NCBI GenBank assembly: GCA_016209035.1
Contig: JACQWX010000018.1
Span: 17,674 to 81,673, forward strand
Length of the DNA stretch: 64,000 nucleotides
Direction: 5' to 3'
Source of the DNA: Elusimicrobiota bacterium
GTDB taxonomy: Bacteria > Elusimicrobiota > Elusimicrobia > UBA1565 > UBA9628
The translations under genes were made by a program, and so were the position numbers. Shown here in pieces: positions 1-9,056 of this stretch; within the stretch, counting starts at the first letter, position 1, and every line of letters begins with the position of its first letter. Below the pieces are notes generated by a model. That model was not told where the DNA came from. It searched no databases and saw only the letters and a program-made list of their open reading frames with translations.

Positions 1-1
1 C

Positions 2-1207
2 TTGCGCTACGCCCAGGCCCATTACCTGCTGGGGGAGTACCGCACGGCGGAGCAATTCTACGAGCGCGCCCTGAAGCTGCAGCCCCGGGAGGACGCTCCC
101 CTGGCAGGGCTCTACCTGGTGGCGCGGGCCAAGGGCGATCCCAAGTGGCGAAGCCGCGCTTCCGCGCTGGCCTTGAGTTCCCCTTACCTGGACGTCAACT
201 ATCCCCTGGCGGCGGATTCCTTCGAGCGCGGCGAGCACCGCGAGGCCCTCAAGCGCTACGAGGCCGTCCTGAGGCTGCGGCCCGACGACCCTGACGCGTT
301 GACGGGGCGCGGCTGGTGCCGCTATTACCTCGGGGACCGCCGCGCAGCGCAGCGCGACTTCCGGCGGGCGCTCGCCAAGAGGCCGGGACACCGGCCGGCC
401 CTGCAGGGGATCGACGCGTCGCGCACGGTCGGGGCGGCCGTCGGGTACTGCTTCGCCTCCATCGACTATCGGGGCAATGCCCTCAAGCGCTCCGGGACGC
501 ATCACTGCCTGCCGTTCTCGCTCGCCTACGACGCCAGGGTATGGGTCTCGGCGAACTTCTCGCGGACGACGATCGACTGGGTCGAGCCGGCCGCGGACAC
601 GGTACAGAGCGACTTCAACCTGATGGTGGGTGTGTTGCCCAAGCCGTGGGCGTCCGTGTGGGTCGCGACCAATCTCATCGACGGCAACGATCTCGGGACC
701 GACGGCAGCCAATCCTGGACCGGGGGCTTCCTGGTCCAACCGGGCCTGGGAGGCTCCGTGAGGCTTCTTGCCGGCGCTTCCATCTCGTCCTCCTGGTATC
801 GCGACCACGACATGTTCCAGGTCTCGCCCCGGGTCGGGGCCGCCAAGGGCAAGGTCTCCGCTGCGTTCTTCGCAAGCCACATCACGGACGGCAGGACGAA
901 TGAACGGTTCAGCTCCTGGGGCGCCACCGCCGCGGTCGGGCCTCTGGCCGGCCTGACTGCCGGCGGCCGCGCGTGGCGGGGCAAGAGGCGCGGCTACGTA
1001 GAAGATGGCGGCGTCGTGGTGTACAACTCCCTCTCGGACACCTTCTTGAGCGGCTGGCAGGTCTCGGTGTCGTATGACGCGGCGGGCCGGGGGTCGGCAT
1101 TCCTCCGCTATGGAGAGGACGACCTCGCGGTCGACTACGGGCTGGGGCGCCTCCGCTACACGGCGGGCACCGTGGTGACGGGGGTCAACCTTAGGTTCGG
1201 GCATTAG
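2..1207 (+). CDS. TPR-repeat outer-membrane beta-barrel protein (5'-truncated by window edge)
   Basis: The reading frame is open at the left edge, so the N-terminus and any signal peptide lie outside the window. Residues about 1-140 are TPR-like helical repeats (for example AQAHYLLGEYRTAEQFYERA and the block ending GWCRYYLGDRRAAQRDFRRA). From about 145 to the end the sequence alternates short amphipathic strands with Gly/Ser/Asp turns and ends in an aromatic-rich strand (VNLRFGH), as expected of an outer-membrane barrel. It is a divergent paralogue of the minus-strand gene at 2481-4013, sharing the TPR order, the GW-x-x-YYLGD motif and the barrel ending. The next gene starts 13 bp downstream and is probably co-transcribed. 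The substrate is unknown; a role in polysaccharide or protein export is only a possibility. Confidence 0.75.
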   Translation: MRYAQAHYLLGEYRTAEQFYERALKLQPREDAPLAGLYLVARAKGDPKWRSRASALALSSPYLDVNYPLAADSFERGEHREALKRYEAVLRLRPDDPDALTGRGWCRYYLGDRRAAQRDFRRALAKRPGHRPALQGIDASRTVGAAVGYCFASIDYRGNALKRSGTHHCLPFSLAYDARVWVSANFSRTTIDWVEPAADTVQSDFNLMVGVLPKPWASVWVATNLIDGNDLGTDGSQSWTGGFLVQPGLGGSVRLLAGASISSSWYRDHDMFQVSPRVGAAKGKVSAAFFASHITDGRTNERFSSWGATAAVGPLAGLTAGGRAWRGKRRGYVEDGGVVVYNSLSDTFLSGWQVSVSYDAAGRGSAFLRYGEDDLAVDYGLGRLRYTAGTVVTGVNLRFGH

Positions 1208-1220
1208 GGGGAGGGAAGCG

Positions 1221-1835
1221 ATGTGGAGAACAGCGTTGCTGGCGGGCTTGGGCGTGTGTCTCGCGCTCGGGACCGCGCATCCGGCTCGAGCGGACGATGA
1301 TGGACAGAGGCGGTCCAAATTCGCGATGTCCTACGGGCAGGAGGCCAGGGGAGACATCCTCGGGGCTATCCGCTCGATCGAGGGCCTCGGAGAGGACGAC
1401 TACCTCGTCCAGCTGCGGCTCGGCTGGCTCCATTACCGCCTGGAGGCGTTCAAGACGAGCGCCGACTTCTACGCCAAGGCCGCGCGGCTCGCTCCGGAGG
1501 CGGTGGAGCCGCTCCTGGGCATGATGCTCCCCTTGCAGGCAGCGGGGTTCGTTGGCACGGCCATCCAGGCCGGGAACTCCGTGCTCGAGCTCGATCCCGG
1601 CAACTACACGGCGCTCTCGCGCTTGGCCTCGATCCACTATTCCCGCAAGGACTACGGCCAGGCCGCGTCCCTCTACGGCCGGCTCACGCGGCTCTACCCC
1701 ACGGATACGGAGATGCTGCTCGGGCTAGGCTGGTCGCTCAAGCTCCGCGGCGACAAAGCCGAGGCCGCGGTGATCTTCCGCAGGGTCCTGGTCCTGGGCC
1801 CCGACAACCCACGCGCGCTCGCCGGGCTCAGGTAG
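1221..1835 (+). CDS. Small secreted/periplasmic TPR protein
   Basis: This 204-residue protein has a Sec signal peptide (MWRTALLAGLGVCLALG followed by AHPARA) and then four or five TPR-like repeats to the C-terminus. A Shine-Dalgarno stretch (GGAGGGAAGCG) directly precedes the ATG, which supports the start. It follows the TPR-barrel gene by 13 bp and is closely related to the minus-strand protein at 1847-2461: both have RLGWL in the first repeat, the APEA-EPL-G block, LDP-NY between repeats, and YPTDTEMLLGLGWS or its equivalent. The likely role is a periplasmic scaffold for the barrel partner, inferred only from pairing in both copies. Confidence 0.75.
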   Translation: MWRTALLAGLGVCLALGTAHPARADDDGQRRSKFAMSYGQEARGDILGAIRSIEGLGEDDYLVQLRLGWLHYRLEAFKTSADFYAKAARLAPEAVEPLLGMMLPLQAAGFVGTAIQAGNSVLELDPGNYTALSRLASIHYSRKDYGQAASLYGRLTRLYPTDTEMLLGLGWSLKLRGDKAEAAVIFRRVLVLGPDNPRALAGLR

Positions 1836-1846
1836 CCGTTTCCAGA

Positions 1847-2461
1847 TTACTTGAGCCCTTCAAGAGCCCGGGGATTCCTCGGGCTCAGGAGCAGGACCCG
1901 CTGGAACTGCTTCTTGGCCTCGTCCAGCGCGCCGCCCAGCTTCTGGCTGTAGCCCAGGCCCAGGAGCATCTCCGTGTCCGTCGGATGCAGCTTGACGAGC
2001 CGGGCGTAGTGGCCTGCCGCCTTCTTGTAGTCCTTGGACAGGTAGCTGCGCCAGGCGAGCTGGGACAACGACCTGTAGTTGTTGGGGTCGAGCTTGATGA
2101 TGTCCTGATGGGTCTTCGCGATCTCCGTGGTCTTGCCGGCGGCCGCCAGTGGGAGGATCACTCCCTGAAGCGGCTCGATGGCCTCTGGAGCCAAGTCAGC
2201 GGCTCTCTGGTAGTAGGCGATGCTCTCGTTCCAGAGCCCCGCCAGGTAGGAGAGCCACCCCAGCCGCAGGTTCAAGACGTAGCTGTCCCTTTCCGCGGGC
2301 TCTACGGCCTTGAGCGCCGTGATCGCGCCGCTGACGTTCTTCTGCGACTCGGCGGTGTAGGAGGCGTAGAAGGCGTCCGTCAACGCGTCCTGGGCCAGGA
2401 CCTTGCCCGCAAAACACAACGCGACCGAAACGACCACCATGTTCATGACCATTCTTTTCAT
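1847..2461 (-). CDS. Small secreted/periplasmic TPR protein (second copy)
   Basis: The start is placed at ATG 2461 because AGGAGA lies just upstream and a signal peptide follows immediately (MKRMVMNMVVVSVALCFAGK then VLAQ). An upstream in-frame ATG would add 23 residues before the signal peptide. The mature part is TPR repeats throughout and parallels the plus-strand protein at 1221-1835 block by block. It lies 19 bp downstream of the paralogous TPR-barrel gene at 2481-4013, in the same order as the plus-strand pair. Its stop is 11 bp from the stop of its plus-strand paralogue, so the two pairs are tail to tail. Confidence 0.78.
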   Translation of the reverse strand: MKRMVMNMVVVSVALCFAGKVLAQDALTDAFYASYTAESQKNVSGAITALKAVEPAERDSYVLNLRLGWLSYLAGLWNESIAYYQRAADLAPEAIEPLQGVILPLAAAGKTTEIAKTHQDIIKLDPNNYRSLSQLAWRSYLSKDYKKAAGHYARLVKLHPTDTEMLLGLGYSQKLGGALDEAKKQFQRVLLLSPRNPRALEGLK

Positions 2462-2480
2462 CGTTCTCCTCTCCTTCTCC

Positions 2481-4013
2481 CTAGAGTCCGAAACGGCAAG
2501 TGAATCCTCCGACCACCGTTGTGGCGTCATAGTCGCCCACCGTGTCTGACGACATCGGGACAGGCGCCGGCGGCGGGCAGGGTGCCGGCGGCGGCGGGCA
2601 AGGAGGCTTCGGCCGGAACATTGGCCTGCCCACCGAGGACACGCTGGAGAGCACGGAATCCCTGCCCCAGATTCCGAACAACGAGAAGTCCTTTTGACCC
2701 CAGGACGCGCCCAGTCTCCATCCGTTCTTGTACAGGTCCTGGTTGTTGCTGACGATGGTCCCCCACTCGTCGACCGAGCTTCTTTTCTTGCCGGTGTAGC
2801 CCTTGAGGCTGAGCGTCACGTCTTGAAAAGGTCCCAGGACTAGAGAGCCTGTGTAGGCGAGCAGATCCTCACTCGTCCCATTGTGGAGAGTCTCCATCAC
2901 CGAGAAATCGATGAAGGCCTTCTTGGACAGGCCTAATCCCGCGTGAGGTGTGAACTGCGAAACGTGGTAATGGTTGTACGAGGAATAAGAATAATACCCT
3001 CCCAGCGAAGCGAACCAGGATTGCGCTGAACCCAGCGGCCAGTAGTAATTCATGCCGCCAGTGACGACATGGCTGTGGTCGGTCGTCACATCGTTGACTG
3101 AGATGTAATCATACGCCCCGACGAAGGCTAGCCGGGGGGTGAAGTTGTACGAGCCCGAAAGGTTCCCTTCTATCTGCTGCTGGTCCTCGTTGGGCTCGGT
3201 GTAGTCGATGGTGGTGAAGATGGGTGCGCCTGTCAAGGACCAGAGATTCCCGTGGCTGACGGTGACGGGGATGGAATAGCTGTAGCCGCTGCTCTTGATG
3301 GGATTGTAGTCGTATTTGAGGCCTGCGAAGTAGCCGCTGACCCCGAGGCGATAGGTTGCGGGGCAGGGCCGCAGGCCTTCCTGGGCGGAGGTGTTGCCGG
3401 GGGCCAAGGCCAGGACCTGCTTGAAGTACTTGTGGGCTTTGCGGCAATCTCCCAGGTAATATTGGCTCCAGCCCGCCCCCAGCAATGCCTCGGCATCGTT
3501 GGAATCGGCCGAGAGCAGGCTGGAGTAGGCGTGCAGGGCCTTCGGGTATCTCTTGGCGGAGAAGTCGTGGAACGCCGTCTGCAGGTTCGCGTCGCGATGA
3601 CCGGGATTGACTCTCAGGAGAGTCGCGGCCGCAGGCATCCAGGTCCCGTCGTTTCGGCCCAACGCGGTGTAGAACAGACCCTCCAGAGGAGTCTCCTCTT
3701 TGGGGCCCAGGGCCGCGGCCTTCTGATAATAGGACTCGGCCGACGCATAGTCCTTGAGAAGATAGGAGAGGTAGGCGTAACGCAGCGTCGTCCCGTAGTC
3801 GTTCGGGTTCCTCTCGACCTCCGGCGACAGGGCTGCTCGCGCTGCCGCGAGGTCGGCGGGCGCCTCGCCCTTGAGCGCGCCGGCCTCGGGCAAGGAGGTA
3901 CCCGGTTCGGCGTCGAGGATCGCCGGGTTCGACAGGTCCACGGGAAGGACTTGAGCGCGCAACGGGACGCTCGCCAGCAGAGCCGTCGCGGTCATCCGGA
4001 GGATTCCCTTCAT
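2481..4013 (-). CDS. TPR-repeat outer-membrane beta-barrel protein (second copy)
   Basis: This 510-residue protein has a signal peptide (MKGILRMTATALLASVPLRA) and a short linker. TPR-like repeats span about residues 60-230, and from about 240 to the C-terminus there are alternating aromatic beta-strands typical of an outer-membrane barrel (SYSIPVTVSHGNLW, YYSYSSYNHYHVSQFTPHAG). It ends in a strand with F near the terminus (GGFTCRFGL). A Pro/Cys-rich insert (PCPPPPAPCPPPAP) lies just before the last strand, probably in a loop, and is absent from the paralogue at 2-1207. The barrel part looks slightly less GC-rich than neighbouring genes. The function is unknown; it is probably co-transcribed with the small TPR gene downstream. 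Confidence 0.78.
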   Translation of the reverse strand: MKGILRMTATALLASVPLRAQVLPVDLSNPAILDAEPGTSLPEAGALKGEAPADLAAARAALSPEVERNPNDYGTTLRYAYLSYLLKDYASAESYYQKAAALGPKEETPLEGLFYTALGRNDGTWMPAAATLLRVNPGHRDANLQTAFHDFSAKRYPKALHAYSSLLSADSNDAEALLGAGWSQYYLGDCRKAHKYFKQVLALAPGNTSAQEGLRPCPATYRLGVSGYFAGLKYDYNPIKSSGYSYSIPVTVSHGNLWSLTGAPIFTTIDYTEPNEDQQQIEGNLSGSYNFTPRLAFVGAYDYISVNDVTTDHSHVVTGGMNYYWPLGSAQSWFASLGGYYSYSSYNHYHVSQFTPHAGLGLSKKAFIDFSVMETLHNGTSEDLLAYTGSLVLGPFQDVTLSLKGYTGKKRSSVDEWGTIVSNNQDLYKNGWRLGASWGQKDFSLFGIWGRDSVLSSVSSVGRPMFRPKPPCPPPPAPCPPPAPVPMSSDTVGDYDATTVVGGFTCRFGL

Positions 4014-4160
4014 CGAGCCAGATTCTACGAACTTGATTCAGCCGGAGTCAATCAAGGAGATGACGCATCTTCGGACATTATACCACCTGCGACCTAGGAC
4101 CCAGAAACCCCTAGGCCCAATACCAGGGCTTGATTGAGCATTTGGACTCGCAGGCATGTC

Positions 4161-4207
4161 AAGCGAGTCTCGATATAATGAGTTTATGAGAACATCGAGA
4201 CTCGCTT
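4161..4207. promoter_or_regulatory. Perfect 14-bp inverted repeat around -10 element and start codon
   Basis: AAGCGAGTCTCGAT at 4161-4174 is the exact reverse complement of 4194-4207, with a 19-nt loop. The loop holds most of a TATAAT hexamer (4174-4179) and the ATG at 4186. In DNA it could be an operator for a dimeric regulator. If transcription starts further upstream, the RNA hairpin would trap the start codon. No good -35 lies at the right spacing. Confidence 0.6.
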
Positions 4208-7200
4208 CCCTCCTCAGGATTTCTGTCGCCTTCGTCATCTCTCAATCCTCCATTTCTCCGGTGTTTGCCCAGACCGTCCGCATCGTCCCTGTCCAGGGGA
4301 CGGGTATGTCCAACATCGGTATCGCGGCGGCCGCCGCGCTCCATGCGCCCTCGTCCGTGAGGCTCGACGTCGGCCTGGGCAAGATCGGGATCTCTGCGAC
4401 GGTCGTCCCCCTGTCCGCGCCGTTGGCGCAGCCGGGAGTCCCTGAATCGGTCATCCCTTCCCTGCCGGCCCTGCCGGAGCTGGTCCGTCCCGTGGTCGAA
4501 GCCTCGCCCGCGGTCCCGGCGGCAGGGCCGCAGGCCGAGGACCTCAAGTCCAAGCTCGTGCCGGGCATCGAGCTCTCCGACTTCGCCGCCGAAAAGCTGG
4601 GCAAGCTGCCGGATGCCGGCGCCCGCGAATCGGGCGAGAAGCTCATCGATGCCATCACCAGGACCCGCGGCGTCCCGGCCGCCCACGCCCTTCCCAATGG
4701 CGTCCGGGACGGCGCCCTGCCGGGAATCGAGTTCGCCGCCCCGGCCGCGCAGGACAAGGCGGGTCAGGCCTCCGAGAGGGGAAAGCTCGACCCGGCCACC
4801 CGGCCCTACTCCCCGTGGCGGCTGACGACCTTCCTCCAGGACCCCGAGAAGTACGCGATGCTCTTCATCCTCGGCGCGGACGACAAGACGATGGCCGAGG
4901 TCCGGGGCTACGAGCTCCTCGTGGGCGACGCCGTGCACCAGGCTTTCGAGTCCGTCTATAGGAGGATCCAGGCCGGGACTCCGGGCAAGGACGTCAAGCT
5001 CGACGAGGTCCTGGCGGCCTACGCCTTGGTGTTCGACGAGGGGCACAAGTCCGGCGGCTTCACGGAGCGCGGCGGGTGGAAGGCCGCCGAGTACAAGCGC
5101 AGGGGCGCCGACTACATCAAGGCGCGCTTCGAGAATCTCGCCCCGTTCGAGAGCCAGGGCCAGGTCCTCGCCATCGAGGAGCGGGTCTTCTGGACCATGA
5201 CGGACCCGGCCACGAAGAAGTCCTACCAGTTCAAGGGCCGCCTCGACCGCCTCATGGTGAAGGACGACACGGTCTACATCCGCGACTGGAAGACGCACTT
5301 CGTGCCGCCGACTTTGACCCAGCTCGAGCGCGACGACTTCCAGCTCGGGCTCTACGCCCTCGGCCTCAAGACCGCCCGGCCCGACCTGGTCAAAGGCCGA
5401 AAGATCGTCATCGCCTGGGACTTTAAGGAGTTCACCCAGGAGATCGTTGTCGACGACGCCTACCTCGCCCGCATCGAGGCGCAGGTTCTCGACATCCTGC
5501 GGCGCATCGAGGCCTTCACCGAGCGGGTGGAGGCGGAGAAGCCGGAGTGGCTCAAGCGGTTGAAGCCCGACGGCAAGCCCGCGGGCGCGAAGTCGGCCCG
5601 CGAGGCCGTGGATTCGCTGGGCGCGCTCAACTCCGACTTGGACGAGAAGGCCGCGAGCTTGAGGGCCCTGCGCCGCGACTACAAGAACCTCGAGGAGGGC
5701 ATCACCCGCTTCGCCTTGAAGAAGAAGCTGGCCCAGGTCAACGGCAAGCGCTACACCCTCGGCGTCACCGTCAACGAGGACTTGAAGGCCGTCCCGACCA
5801 AGACCGACGACCCGGAGGGCTACGAGGCGGTCAGCAAGGTGCTTAAGGAAGGCGGGGTGTGGAAGGGCTACTCGTCCTTGGACGCCGCCTCGGTGAGGCG
5901 CGCGGTCGAGTCCTACGGAGGGGACGACCACGCGGTCTTCCAGCGCCTGCGGGACCTGATACAGTCGAGGCACGACAACGAGGTCGAGGTCGACCTCAAG
6001 CGCTCCGAAGCCGGCGGATCGGGCGGCGGGGTGGTCCGGCCCAAGGTGGAGCGGGAGGAGTGGGCTCCCGACGCCCAGCCGGGCGTGCTCTCCGCGACGC
6101 AGCTCGACGTGTTCCTGCGGGACCAGACCGAATACGCCAAGCGCTACATCGTGCGGGTCCGCGACGAGGGCCCCAAGCCCATGGGGACCCTGGCCGGTTC
6201 GGTCATCCATGAAACCATGGAGCAGCTCTTCGTGTGGATGAAGGGCGGCCGCGAGGTCGCCGACATCCACTTGAACGACCTCATGAAGTTCTTCGACGCG
6301 CGCTGGGAGGTCCTGAGGACCGAGGCCGACTACAAGCCCGACAAGGGGCTGACCGAGGCCGATTACAAGCGCGGCTCCAAGGAGTACGTGAAGGCCAAGT
6401 GGGACAAGCTCTACCCCTTCGACCAGGGCCGGCCGGTGTTCCTCGAGAAGAGGATGTTCTTCGCCCTGACCGACCCCAAGACCGGGCGCAGCTACAAGTT
6501 CCAGGGCATCCCCGACCGGGTGATGATCGAAGGCGACGTCGTGGTCGTCCGCGACTGGAAGTCGCACTACAAGGAGCCGAGCGACCAGGAGGTCAAGGAG
6601 AAGGACTATCAGCTCGGGCTCTATGTCCTGGCGCTGCGGCAGCTCTACCCGGACCTGATGAGGGGCCGGAAGGCCCGCCTCGTGTGGGATTTCAAGGGCA
6701 AGGAGGTCGTCATCGACGTGGACGACGCCTACCTGGAGAACCTCCGGAAGCGGCTCTTCGCCGTCCTGCGCAAGATTGACGAATTCAAGGCCAGGGTCGA
6801 GAGCCAGCTCGAGTCATGGGAGGAGAAGCTCGGCCTCATCGAGGTCCCCAAGGACAAGAAGGCCGCCTCCGCCGCCGTGGACCGGCTCGGGAAGATCGCG
6901 GACAGGATCGACGCCCTGGAAGAGGCCGTCAAGCCCCTCAAGGAGGCTGCCGCGGCCCTCGAAGGCGAGATCGCCGCCTTCTCCGTCAAGACCGGCTGGG
7001 TGAGGGTGCACGGCTCGCAATACAGCTCCAAGCTCGTGAAACGCGGGGTCGTGCAAGTGCCGACCAAGGGCAAGGACCGCAGCGCCCACGACCAGGTCGC
7101 GGCCGTCCTCAAGGAGGCCGGAGTCTGGGAGAAGTACTCGAACCTGGACTACGCGACCCTGAAGAAGGTCCTGGCCGACCCCAACCACCCGGACCGCGCC

Positions 7201-7305
7201 GTGCTCAAGAAGGTCGAGCCGCACCTGCGGGCGCTCACCAACGTCAAGGTCAAGCTCACCAAGACCCTCAAGAAGGAGCGTCCCAAGAAGAGGCCCGCGG
7301 ACTAG
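4186..7305 (+). CDS. Secreted protein with tandem PD-(D/E)XK (RecB/Cas4-type) nuclease domains
   Basis: The start at ATG 4186 gives a normal signal peptide (MRTSRLASLLRISVAFVIS to VFAQ); ATG 4156 would add 10 residues. About 180 residues of Pro/Val/Ala-rich sequence follow. Two copies of a PD-(D/E)XK nuclease domain then lie at about residues 208-430 and 635-840. Each keeps the motifs in order: a His helix (GDAVHQAFE; GSVIHETME), the Asp strand (GRLDRLM; GIPDRVM), the D-W-K strand (VYIRDWKTH; VVVRDWKSH) and the Q-x3-Y helix (FQLGLYA; YQLGLYV). A charged helical segment and a C-terminal module follow each domain. No FeS cysteine set of Cas4/AddB is visible. Such domains normally act on intracellular DNA, so export is odd; the role may be digestion of external DNA or a toxin-like effector. 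Confidence 0.75.
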   Translation: MRTSRLASLLRISVAFVISQSSISPVFAQTVRIVPVQGTGMSNIGIAAAAALHAPSSVRLDVGLGKIGISATVVPLSAPLAQPGVPESVIPSLPALPELVRPVVEASPAVPAAGPQAEDLKSKLVPGIELSDFAAEKLGKLPDAGARESGEKLIDAITRTRGVPAAHALPNGVRDGALPGIEFAAPAAQDKAGQASERGKLDPATRPYSPWRLTTFLQDPEKYAMLFILGADDKTMAEVRGYELLVGDAVHQAFESVYRRIQAGTPGKDVKLDEVLAAYALVFDEGHKSGGFTERGGWKAAEYKRRGADYIKARFENLAPFESQGQVLAIEERVFWTMTDPATKKSYQFKGRLDRLMVKDDTVYIRDWKTHFVPPTLTQLERDDFQLGLYALGLKTARPDLVKGRKIVIAWDFKEFTQEIVVDDAYLARIEAQVLDILRRIEAFTERVEAEKPEWLKRLKPDGKPAGAKSAREAVDSLGALNSDLDEKAASLRALRRDYKNLEEGITRFALKKKLAQVNGKRYTLGVTVNEDLKAVPTKTDDPEGYEAVSKVLKEGGVWKGYSSLDAASVRRAVESYGGDDHAVFQRLRDLIQSRHDNEVEVDLKRSEAGGSGGGVVRPKVEREEWAPDAQPGVLSATQLDVFLRDQTEYAKRYIVRVRDEGPKPMGTLAGSVIHETMEQLFVWMKGGREVADIHLNDLMKFFDARWEVLRTEADYKPDKGLTEADYKRGSKEYVKAKWDKLYPFDQGRPVFLEKRMFFALTDPKTGRSYKFQGIPDRVMIEGDVVVVRDWKSHYKEPSDQEVKEKDYQLGLYVLALRQLYPDLMRGRKARLVWDFKGKEVVIDVDDAYLENLRKRLFAVLRKIDEFKARVESQLESWEEKLGLIEVPKDKKAASAAVDRLGKIADRIDALEEAVKPLKEAAAALEGEIAAFSVKTGWVRVHGSQYSSKLVKRGVVQVPTKGKDRSAHDQVAAVLKEAGVWEKYSNLDYATLKKVLADPNHPDRAVLKKVEPHLRALTNVKVKLTKTLKKERPKKRPAD

Positions 7306-9056
7306 CGGTTGTCCTCCTTCGCGAGGTGGAACCGGTGCAGCAGCAGGTCGTCCATCTCGGTGCGCAGGAAGGAACTGACGGCGTCCTGAGGGGTGCAGAC
7401 GATGGGCTCCCCGCGGACGTTGAAGGAGGTGTTGAGGACGACCGGGACGCCCGTCCGCCTGCCGAACTCCTTGATGAGGCGGTGGAAGAGGGGGTTGCTC
7501 CGGGCCGAGACCGTCTGCAGTCGGGCGCTCCCGTCCACGTGCACGACGCTGGGGATCAGGCCGCGCTTGTCCTCGCGCACGGGGACGGACAGCAGCATGA
7601 AAGGGCTCTCGTGCGAGGTCGCGAAGTACTCCGGCGCGTCCTCCACGCACACGGCCGGCGCGAAGGGGCGGAACGGCTCGCGGTGCTTGACCCGGCGGTT
7701 GAGGATGTCCTTCATCTTGGGGTCGCGGGGATCGGCCAGGATGCTGCGGTTGCCCAGGGCCCTGGGCCCGAACTCCATGCGGCCTTGGAACCAGCCTACG
7801 ATCCTTCCGCGGCTGAGGAGTTCCGCGGCGCGCGCCGGGAGATCGTCTTCCGTCAGCTCGCGGTAGCTCCATTTCGACCGCCGCAGGAAGGCCTCGATCT
7901 CGGCGTCCGAGAAGGACGGCCCCAGGTAGGCGTCCCTCATCCGCCAGCGGTCCCGGCCCGCCAACGCCCCTCCTGAGGGCGATCGGGACGCTCGGCCTCC
8001 GGCCTCGACCGCGTCCCGGCCCCCGCCAAGGAGAGTGTCGAGATAGAGCGCCGCGCCCAGGGAGGCTCCGTCGTCCCCGGCCGCGGGCTGGACGAAGAGC
8101 TCGCGGACCGGCGTATCCTCCAGGATGAGCCCGTTGGCGACGCAGTTGAGCCCGACGCCCCCGGCGATGCAGAGCCGGTCGATCCCGTGCCGGGCGACCA
8201 GGCTCCGGACCATGGCAAGGATGGCGTCTTCGACCACGGACTGGAGGCTCGCCGCCAGGTCCTGGTGCTCCGGCAGGATATCGCTTTCCGGAGCCCGCGG
8301 GGGGCAGAAATGCTCCGCGAACTTTCGGTTCGTCATGACCAGGTCGTAGTGGAACGAGAAGTAGTCCAAGTTCAGCTGGAAGCTGCCGTCCTCCCTGATG
8401 CGCACGGCCTGGTCGAACTTCCTCCGGAAGGAAGGCTTGCCGTAGGAGGCCAGGCCCATGACCTTGCCCTCGCCCCCGTTCACCTTGAAACCCAGGTGCG
8501 CCGTCACCGCGCTGTAGAGGAGCCCCAGCGAATGCGGGAAGGTCTGGTGCTGGTCCAGCCGGATGTCGGTCCCCTCTCCCACGCCGTGGCTGGTGGTGGA
8601 CCACTCCCCGGTCCCGTCCATGGTCAGGATGATGGCGCGCTCGAACGGAGACGGCAGGAAGGCGGACGCCGCGTGGGCGTAGTGATGGTCGGTGAAGTAG
8701 ACCGGGCCCGGGTAGCCGGTCTCCTCCCTGATGGTCTGGGGGACGGAGAGCTTGTAGTTGAGCCACATCGGCAGGAAGGCCCTGAAGCTGGCGTAGGAGC
8801 GGGGGAAGGCCATCAGATGCGTCTTGAGGATCCGCTCGAACTTGAGGAACGGCTTCTCGTAGAAGACGATCCCGTCGAGGTCGCCGACCGAGAGGCCGCC
8901 CTCGGCGAGGCAGTACTTGAGCGCGCGCAGCGGGAAATCGATGGAGTGCTTGATGCGGATGAAGCGCTCCTCGGCCGCGGCCGCCACGACCGCGCCGTCT
9001 TGCAGGAGGCAGGCCGCGGAGTCGTGGTACATGTACGACAGGCCGAGGATGTTCAT
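7302..9056 (-). CDS. Carbamoyltransferase, NodU/CmcH family
   Basis: This 584-residue protein has both family domains. The N-terminal Kae1-like ASKHA domain has the Y-H-D-S-A-A motif near residue 12, HHYAHAASAF near 125, and a nucleotide-binding DGTGEW segment. The C-terminal part has the typical EFGPRALGNRSI block and the LNTSFN-x-RGEPIV block. The family forms carbamoyl-adenylate from carbamoyl phosphate and ATP and transfers the carbamoyl group to a hydroxyl of a small molecule or sugar. It is the last gene of the minus-strand operon; its ATG overlaps the preceding TGA by one base (TGATG). Its stop overlaps the convergent nuclease-like gene at the palindrome CTAG (7302-7305). The acceptor is unknown. 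Confidence 0.92.
   Translation of the reverse strand: MNILGLSYMYHDSAACLLQDGAVVAAAAEERFIRIKHSIDFPLRALKYCLAEGGLSVGDLDGIVFYEKPFLKFERILKTHLMAFPRSYASFRAFLPMWLNYKLSVPQTIREETGYPGPVYFTDHHYAHAASAFLPSPFERAIILTMDGTGEWSTTSHGVGEGTDIRLDQHQTFPHSLGLLYSAVTAHLGFKVNGGEGKVMGLASYGKPSFRRKFDQAVRIREDGSFQLNLDYFSFHYDLVMTNRKFAEHFCPPRAPESDILPEHQDLAASLQSVVEDAILAMVRSLVARHGIDRLCIAGGVGLNCVANGLILEDTPVRELFVQPAAGDDGASLGAALYLDTLLGGGRDAVEAGGRASRSPSGGALAGRDRWRMRDAYLGPSFSDAEIEAFLRRSKWSYRELTEDDLPARAAELLSRGRIVGWFQGRMEFGPRALGNRSILADPRDPKMKDILNRRVKHREPFRPFAPAVCVEDAPEYFATSHESPFMLLSVPVREDKRGLIPSVVHVDGSARLQTVSARSNPLFHRLIKEFGRRTGVPVVLNTSFNVRGEPIVCTPQDAVSSFLRTEMDDLLLHRFHLAKEDNR

Noticed and set aside
4159..6567. 802-residue open frame on the minus strand opposite the nuclease-like gene
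   Set aside because: It mirrors the codon pattern of the real gene, is rich in Leu/Gly/Arg/His without domains, and has no ribosome site. It is a GC-bias shadow.
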